A stretch of 64,000 nucleotides of DNA from Lachnospiraceae bacterium (GTDB lineage: Bacteria > Bacillota > Clostridia > Lachnospirales > Lachnospiraceae). The stretch covers positions 24,797 to 88,796 of the forward strand of contig JAAZZQ010000089.1 of the NCBI GenBank assembly GCA_014239155.1, given 5' to 3'. Positions 62,409-64,000 of this stretch are shown one piece after another (the stretch's first letter is position 1; each line of letters starts with the position of its first letter). The notes under the pieces are model-generated. The model was given only the letters and a program-made list of their open reading frames with translations, was not told the DNA's origin and did not search any database. The position numbers were made by a program, and so were the translations under genes.

Positions 62409-62672
62409 TTAGGGGTTGCAGAAAAATATTCTATATATAAAGTAATTAATTTATGCCTTGCTCTGTTTGGATCAATTTTAAAAAAAATTTAGTGGTTTAT
62501 GCATCATAAGGAATAACCTATGGGGTTAAGATTTTACAATGCATATTAGTGTAAGCAAAAATCAAACACAATATATGCAAACTGTATTCATTATTTTTAC
62601 AGTTTCTTAGTAGTATTTTAGAAATATTTGGAAGGGATAGATATAAGCAAAAGTTTATAAAAGTAGGTTACA

Positions 62673-63152
62673 ATGAATATCACATTTGTTACAGTAGGGA
62701 AGATTAAGGAAAAATATTTTCGAGATGCAGTTGCTGAGTATCAGAAAAGGCTCTCAAAGTATTGCAAATTAGAGATTGTGGAGGTTGCAGACGAAAAGAC
62801 GCCAGATAAAGCGTTAGAGACAGAGGCGGAACAGATTAAACAGAAGGAAGCAACGCGTATTTTAAAGACTGTAAAAGAAAATGCCTATTGTATTGCATTG
62901 ACAATTGATGGAAAAAAGCGGGATTCTGTTTGTTTGGCAACGCATATAGAGCAGCTTGGACTTAGTGGGAAGAGCAGTCTTGTTTTTGTGATTGGCGGTT
63001 CACTCGGATTACATAACAGTGTGATACAGCGAGCGGATGAAACACTTAGTTTTTCAGATATGACATTTCCACACCAGTTAATGCGGGTTATTTTGATAGA
63101 ACAGATTTATAGGTGTTACAGAATTATAAATGGAGAACCATATCATAAGTAA
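62673..63152 (+). CDS. rlmH: 23S rRNA pseudouridine-1915 N3-methyltransferase
   Basis: This 159-residue SPOUT enzyme has MNITFVTVGKIKEKYFRDAV, VFVIGGSLGLHNSV (SAM knot) and LSFSDMTFPHQLMRVILIEQ, ending IINGEPYHK, the invariant family end. RBS is weak. Confidence 0.97.
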   Translation: MNITFVTVGKIKEKYFRDAVAEYQKRLSKYCKLEIVEVADEKTPDKALETEAEQIKQKEATRILKTVKENAYCIALTIDGKKRDSVCLATHIEQLGLSGKSSLVFVIGGSLGLHNSVIQRADETLSFSDMTFPHQLMRVILIEQIYRCYRIINGEPYHK

Positions 63153-63267
63153 GGGCGAAAGGGAACGGAAGTATTTGGGAATAAAAAAGAATAAGAGTTG
63201 TATGTTTAACTTTATGTGAGTGAGAGGCTTTCATGAGGGTTTTATAATATAGGAACTTCATTCATTT

Positions 63268-63492
63268 GTGGACAATACAACAGAATTGGTACATGTAAAT
63301 TCAGAGAAAAGACAGTATAAGGTAGATTACAGTATCTCTGTAGAGTCTTTTAGAATTGATAAGTGGATGCGGGAGAAATTCAAAGATGGCCAGCAGCATA
63401 ATAATATTAAAACAAGTATACAATTATTCACCAGAGGAAACCATAAAGACATTAAAAAAGGCGATTACAGATGCGGGAATGATCTTAAATAA
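63268..63492 (+). other. Doubtful overlapping frame
   Basis: A GTG-started frame of 74 codons (VDNTTELVHVNSEKRQYKV) has no clear RBS and overlaps the better-supported gene at 63386 in another frame. It may be a relic of an upstream gene. Confidence 0.25.
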
Positions 63493-63850
63493 ATTAGAGA
63501 TTAGATATGACTCTAATGAAAAAATAATTGACGCGGAAGGAAGTATTGGTTTTATTGATAGTAAACATGAATTGCAACAATTTGCTTTTACAGTCAATAA
63601 CATTGATATATATTCCGAGAAAAGTTTTGAGTGGTTAGTACCGGGGAAAAATTTGTTTTGGGCAATTGATATAGAAGATATAGGAGAATATCATCAACAA
63701 GTATTTGAATTTGCCATTGAATACTTTTATGAAAATACAAATGATTACTTATGGCTGGATTCACTTGAGTGGGCTTATAGTGCAAAAGAAATACAAAAAC
63801 TGGCTCAAATACCATATTGCTCACAATGGCTTTACAATAAAATAGTTTAA
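63386..63850 (+). CDS. Hypothetical protein, about 154 residues
   Basis: Starts MASSIIILKQVYNYSPEETI with GGGAG ten bases upstream. Rich in Ile, Glu, Trp and Tyr near the end (YLWLDSLEWAYSAKEIQKLA). No signal peptide. I do not recognise the family; the acidic, aromatic composition and position beside an insertion sequence resemble small immunity-type or accessory proteins, but this is only an impression. Confidence 0.55.
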   Translation: MASSIIILKQVYNYSPEETIKTLKKAITDAGMILNKLEIRYDSNEKIIDAEGSIGFIDSKHELQQFAFTVNNIDIYSEKSFEWLVPGKNLFWAIDIEDIGEYHQQVFEFAIEYFYENTNDYLWLDSLEWAYSAKEIQKLAQIPYCSQWLYNKIV

Positions 63851-63888
63851 AGTTGCAGAACTAGTGTAGTGACCAAATTATATTTAGC

Positions 63889-64000
63889 TTATTTTGTGGC
63901 CACATCAAACTTAGGATATAGAGATACCAGCTTTGTCCTGGCATTATCGGCAGTGAACTGCCATTGGATGCAGGCTGCATGTTTGTTGCGGTCGCTCTCC
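63889..64000 (-). CDS. IS630-like transposase C-terminus (partial)
   Basis: The minus-strand frame running in from beyond the window ends at 63889 and reads ESDRNKHAACIQWQFTADNA then RTKLVSLYPKFDVATK. WQFTADNARTKLVSLYP strongly resembles the IS630-family C-terminus (WQFTTADARIKLKRLYP type). Only about 36 residues are inside the window. Confidence 0.6.
   Translation of the reverse strand, partial: ESDRNKHAACIQWQFTADNARTKLVSLYPKFDVATK

Noticed and set aside
1..64000. CRISPR arrays, tRNA or rRNA genes
   Set aside because: No regularly spaced direct repeats and no cloverleaf or rRNA-like sequence were noticed in the gaps.

Overview
The window looks like a chromosomal segment of a low-GC, Gram-positive Firmicute of the Clostridia, most plausibly a Lachnospiraceae member. 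This is inferred from base composition, strong GGAGG-type ribosome binding sites, intrinsic terminators, and the MreBCD/PBP2/MinCDE/RodA/MgsA gene order. No rRNA or tRNA genes, CRISPR arrays or complete prophage were seen. Most of the window is housekeeping, and the accessory material is confined to the gaps between operons.

Layout. 1-1.9 kb: an Rrf2-type regulator (cut by the window edge) divergent from a flavodoxin/ferredoxin fusion (EFR1 family), then a frameshifted Cys-rich small gene and the 3' remnant of a group II intron. 1.9-9.5 kb: class A PBP, YigZ, a SpoIID-like/peptidoglycan-binding protein, a broken unknown gene and typA. 9.7-14.3 kb: a double-OB SSB-like protein, a CobO-like protein, a lysine riboswitch controlling dapA-dapB, and a eukaryotic-type hisA. 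14.3-20 kb: a cold-shock gene with an attenuator-like leader, an inactive-looking LytM protein, yerC, DUF1836, a lineage protein, an L,D-transpeptidase and an orphan NMT1-type lipoprotein. 20.4-27 kb: pcrA, a small membrane protein, an RlmD/TrmA-family methyltransferase, then a decayed conjugative-element fragment and a truncated IS110 at the 3' end of the methyltransferase gene. 27-45.5 kb: a long co-directional block mutS-mutL-ecsC-miaA-ynbB-radC-mreBCD-pbp2-minCDE-rodA-mgsA-dac, joining DNA repair, tRNA modification and rod-shape/septum control. 45.9-55.9 kb: a P-loop protein, an HlyD-like protein, yggS, sepF, aroB, lspA, rluD, a cytidylate-kinase-like protein and ftsK. 56-62.4 kb: fhs, a zinc-ribbon/TPR membrane protein, nfnAB and a small membrane protein. 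62.7-64 kb: rlmH, an unknown gene, and the end of an IS630-like transposase.

The most interesting unlabelled signals are non-coding. There are two copies of a 133-150 bp palindromic element with inverted ends, each flanked by 8-bp direct repeats (a MITE family). One of them sits exactly against the 5' edge of the lysine riboswitch. A different 194-bp MITE-like element also has perfect 8-bp flanking repeats, and a third type lies downstream of nfnB. A 43-nt GACCCG/CGGGTC hairpin motif occurs three times. The cold-shock gene has a leader that could switch between a terminator and an alternative pairing. I did not find a defence system or an obviously new multi-gene system; coding content is conventional apart from the eukaryotic-type HisA, the degenerate P-loop CobO-like protein, and a roughly 245-residue insertion in PBP2.
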